NCBI RefSeq assembly: GCF_900129275.1
Contig: NZ_FQUX01000005.1
Location: 124,001 to 188,000 of the forward strand
Direction of reading: 5' to 3'
Source of the DNA: Arenibacter palladensis
Lineage (GTDB): Bacteria; Bacteroidota; Bacteroidia; Flavobacteriales; Flavobacteriaceae
DNA length: 64,000 bases
Shown: piece by piece, positions 61,963 to 64,000 of the stretch
Layout: every line of letters begins with the position of its first letter
Position numbering within the stretch: position 1 is the first letter of the stretch
Made by a program: the position numbers and the translations under genes
Notes under the pieces: generated by a model
What the model was told of the DNA's origin: nothing
The model's input: the letters and a program-made list of their open reading frames with translations, nothing else
The model's database searches: none

Positions 61963-62832
61963 ATGAAGAAAATCATACTTCTATGTTATCTCCTTTTAAA
62001 TTGGACGGTATTATTTTCACAGAACGAAAAAATAAACGTCATCGTTTTCGGTGCACATCCCGACGATTGCGATATAGACACTGGAGGTACGGCCATTTTA
62101 CTGGCCAAGATGGGTCATAACGTAAAATTCGTTTCCTTGACCAACGGTGATGCCGGCCATTATGCCATGGGCGGCGGAGAGCTTGCCAAAGTAAGGATAG
62201 CCGAGGCCAAGGAAGCAGGAAAAAGATTTGGCGTAGCCTATACGGTTTTGGACAACCATGATGGGGAATTGATGCCTACTTTGGAAAATAGACTAAAGGT
62301 GATACGTGAAATCAGAAAATGGAATGCCGATGTGGTCATTGCGCCCAGACCCAATGATTATCATCCGGACCACCGTTATACAGGGGTTCTGGTACAGGAC
62401 GCCGCCTACATGGTAATAGTTCCCAATGTAGCCCCGGAAGTACCACCGCTCCAAAAAAATCCCGTCTTCCTATACTCGGAGGATAGTTTTCAAAAACCCA
62501 GCCCGTTCGAACCTGATATTGCTGTCATCATCGATACTGTTTTTGATCAAAAGGTGTATGCTATGTCGGCACACAAATCCCAATTCTTTGAATGGCTTCC
62601 TTGGACAGCCGGAAATTTGGACAAAGTACCCAAGGACGATCAGGGCAGATTGGAAATGTTGGCCAATTGGAGATCAAAACCTCCCAAGGAGGATCTCCTG
62701 AAATGTGCAGAAAAATGGTACGGAATCAAAGCTTACAGCGCTAAACATATAGAGGGTTTTGAAATATGTGAGTACGGCAAGCAACCCAGCGATGAAGAGA
62801 TCAGGACACTTTTCCCCATGCTCCAAAAATAA
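61963..62832 (+). CDS. PIG-L family deacetylase, secreted
   Basis: About 289 residues from the ATG at 61963 ('MKKIILLCYLLLNWTVLF', a signal peptide ending near 'SQN'); an upstream ATG at 61909 would precede it by 18 residues. The zinc site is complete: 'GAHPDDCDIDTGGTA' (HPDD) and 'HPDHRYTG'. It would remove acetyl groups from sugar amides or related N-acetyl compounds outside the cytoplasm. The substrate is unknown; it is convergent with the amidohydrolase gene. Confidence 0.9.
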   Translation: MKKIILLCYLLLNWTVLFSQNEKINVIVFGAHPDDCDIDTGGTAILLAKMGHNVKFVSLTNGDAGHYAMGGGELAKVRIAEAKEAGKRFGVAYTVLDNHDGELMPTLENRLKVIREIRKWNADVVIAPRPNDYHPDHRYTGVLVQDAAYMVIVPNVAPEVPPLQKNPVFLYSEDSFQKPSPFEPDIAVIIDTVFDQKVYAMSAHKSQFFEWLPWTAGNLDKVPKDDQGRLEMLANWRSKPPKEDLLKCAEKWYGIKAYSAKHIEGFEICEYGKQPSDEEIRTLFPMLQK

Positions 62833-62860
62833 TCCCAATTAGGACAAAAGGCAGTAGTGC

Positions 62861-63928
62861 CTAATCCAGGATTTTCTTGGCATTTTCACTATATACTTTC
62901 TTCAAAACCTCATCGCTAAGGCCCAGCCCATTGAACGACCAATGATAGGAAGATATATTCTTGTCATAAAAGTGTTCATCCTCGCTTTCAAGAATGCGAA
63001 AGGTTAATTCGTACATTTCCGGGTCGGTTCCCATATCGGTACCATAGACCAATTTATCCTGATACTTTTCGTAAAAGCGTTTTGTATATCGGGGAACAGC
63101 AGCCGTTTCCGCATATCTGGCCGAAATATCGGCGTACATATTATCATATTTATCCAAAAGTCTCCCCAGAATATCCAAATCGTAACTACAATTGGCAAAG
63201 TGACAGGCAATAAAAGTGGTTTTGGGATTTTCCCTAACTGCATTTTCCAAGGTAGTAATTAGTTCTGCATGCGTTAGCAATCCTTCCCTTGTAGTATCTA
63301 TTCTCCATTTGTATGCATTCATCAGGCCATCATTATGGACATCCATTGGTTCGTACATCCACATAGGATCCGCCACATGTATGCTTACCGGCATACCCAA
63401 TTCACCACATTTCTCCCACAAAGGCTTCATCCTATCATCATCCGCATGCATCCCTTCTGCCGGTGTTGGTTTGGAGTAAAAAAATCCAAAACCTTTATCG
63501 CCCAATTCTCCAACGCCCTTTGCTCCCATCTTAAAACATCTTTCCAATTCCTTTACTGCGCGCTTGCTCCATCCTTTTTCTTCGTATCCGGTAAAATCGA
63601 AGCCGCACCATAGCTCAAAACGGTCCCCGTATTTGGAATAAAGATTAACGATACTGTCAAAGGACTTCCCGGTCTGATAAGTGAGTATGATTGATTTAGC
63701 AACCCCTGTCCGGTCCATTGTCTTTACCCATTCACTTATTTCCTGTTCCGACTTTGGATAGGGATGGGAGTGAAAATCCACCGCAGGAAATTTAGCTTTG
63801 GACACCTTGGTACTAGGTGTATTATAAATTGATACTGGATCGTAATCCTTAAGTAGAATGTCTTCCTGCGCTTTTACTGAAACGGAAACAAAAGCAATGC
63901 ATAAAAAAATGGAGTAGTAAATTTTCAT
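62861..63928 (-). CDS. Amidohydrolase-family protein, secreted
   Basis: About 355 residues from the ATG at 63928 ('MKIYYSIFLCIAFVSVSVKA', signal peptide); earlier ATGs at 63940 and 63976 would bury it. The amidohydrolase-2 metal site is seen in 'VDFHSHPYP' (His-x-His), 'VSIHVADP', 'FIACHFANCSYD' and 'VYGTDMG' (late Asp). The family contains decarboxylases and hydrolases of aromatic and other acids; the substrate here is unknown. It is convergent with the PIG-L gene 28 bp away, with no clear terminator between them. Confidence 0.87.
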   Translation of the reverse strand: MKIYYSIFLCIAFVSVSVKAQEDILLKDYDPVSIYNTPSTKVSKAKFPAVDFHSHPYPKSEQEISEWVKTMDRTGVAKSIILTYQTGKSFDSIVNLYSKYGDRFELWCGFDFTGYEEKGWSKRAVKELERCFKMGAKGVGELGDKGFGFFYSKPTPAEGMHADDDRMKPLWEKCGELGMPVSIHVADPMWMYEPMDVHNDGLMNAYKWRIDTTREGLLTHAELITTLENAVRENPKTTFIACHFANCSYDLDILGRLLDKYDNMYADISARYAETAAVPRYTKRFYEKYQDKLVYGTDMGTDPEMYELTFRILESEDEHFYDKNISSYHWSFNGLGLSDEVLKKVYSENAKKILD

Positions 63929-64000
63929 ATCGAGATTCATGGAAATTAGACCGTTGCGGTTATCCATGTCTCTCAAATATAATAATTTAAACGTTACTCA

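Overview
The window looks like chromosomal DNA of a marine-type member of the Flavobacteriaceae (Bacteroidota). Evidence: AT-rich DNA, promoters with the Bacteroidota -7 element (TAnnTTTG), a long-form urocanase, a CcoN-CcoO fusion with a mono-haem CcoP, several Bacteroidota-typical DUF families (DUF4230, DUF4260, DUF4407), and BlaI/M56 pairs fused to Ton-system domains. I make no species call.

Layout. 1-4.6 kb: a TetR-controlled tripartite export operon on the minus strand (TetR, ABC, HlyD, TolC), cut by the left edge; its ABC ATPase has lost key catalytic motifs. 5-7.4 kb: small secreted protein, tRNA-Leu(UAG), M20 dipeptidase. 7.4-14 kb: three clusters of a composite palindromic repeat surround a BlaI/M56 pair and a CBS-domain gene. 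14-20 kb: secreted unknown, TPR histidine kinase with NarL-type regulator, DUF4407 membrane protein. 19.3-31.2 kb: a long minus-strand run of housekeeping genes (membrane MutS-like ATPase, GNAT, DUF4230, cyclase, HemW, RuvC) with an S23 four-helix-bundle gene between HemW and RuvC, ending in a second BlaI/M56 pair with a TPR protein and a TonB-like lipoprotein. 31.4-32.4 kb: a different repeat-rich intergenic stretch. 33.6-46.6 kb: LysR regulator, hutHIU, a three-gene membrane-glycosylation-like cassette, hutG, then hmgA, so histidine and tyrosine breakdown lie together. 46.7-46.9 kb: a candidate small RNA beside a Nudix-like regulator. 48-62 kb: an oxygen-response block with a Usp protein, Crp/Fnr regulator, CcoI-type copper ATPase, a PVC-type cytochrome protein, and the cbb3 oxidase operon ccoS-NO-Q-P-G-H plus a SafE-like protein. 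61.9-64 kb: PIG-L deacetylase and an amidohydrolase.

How the genes work together. Four FNR-like boxes (TGAY-N4-RTCA) lie in front of the CBS gene, usp, the divergent crp/ccoI pair and ccoS. In all five directions the box centre is 29.5 bp from a -7-like element, which points to a local oxygen regulon. The hut genes convert histidine to glutamate, and HmgA opens the homogentisate ring. The two BlaI/M56 systems each have their own palindromic operator. Their peptidases carry an ExbD/TolR-like domain in one case and two near-identical TonB C-terminal domains in the other.

The candidates I rank highest for a second look are the FNR promoter geometry, the small RNA at 46.75-46.87 kb, the degenerate export ATPase, the Ton-domain-fused M56 sensors, and the composite repeats. 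No CRISPR array, prophage or intact insertion sequence was seen. All family assignments come from reading motifs by eye, without database searches.
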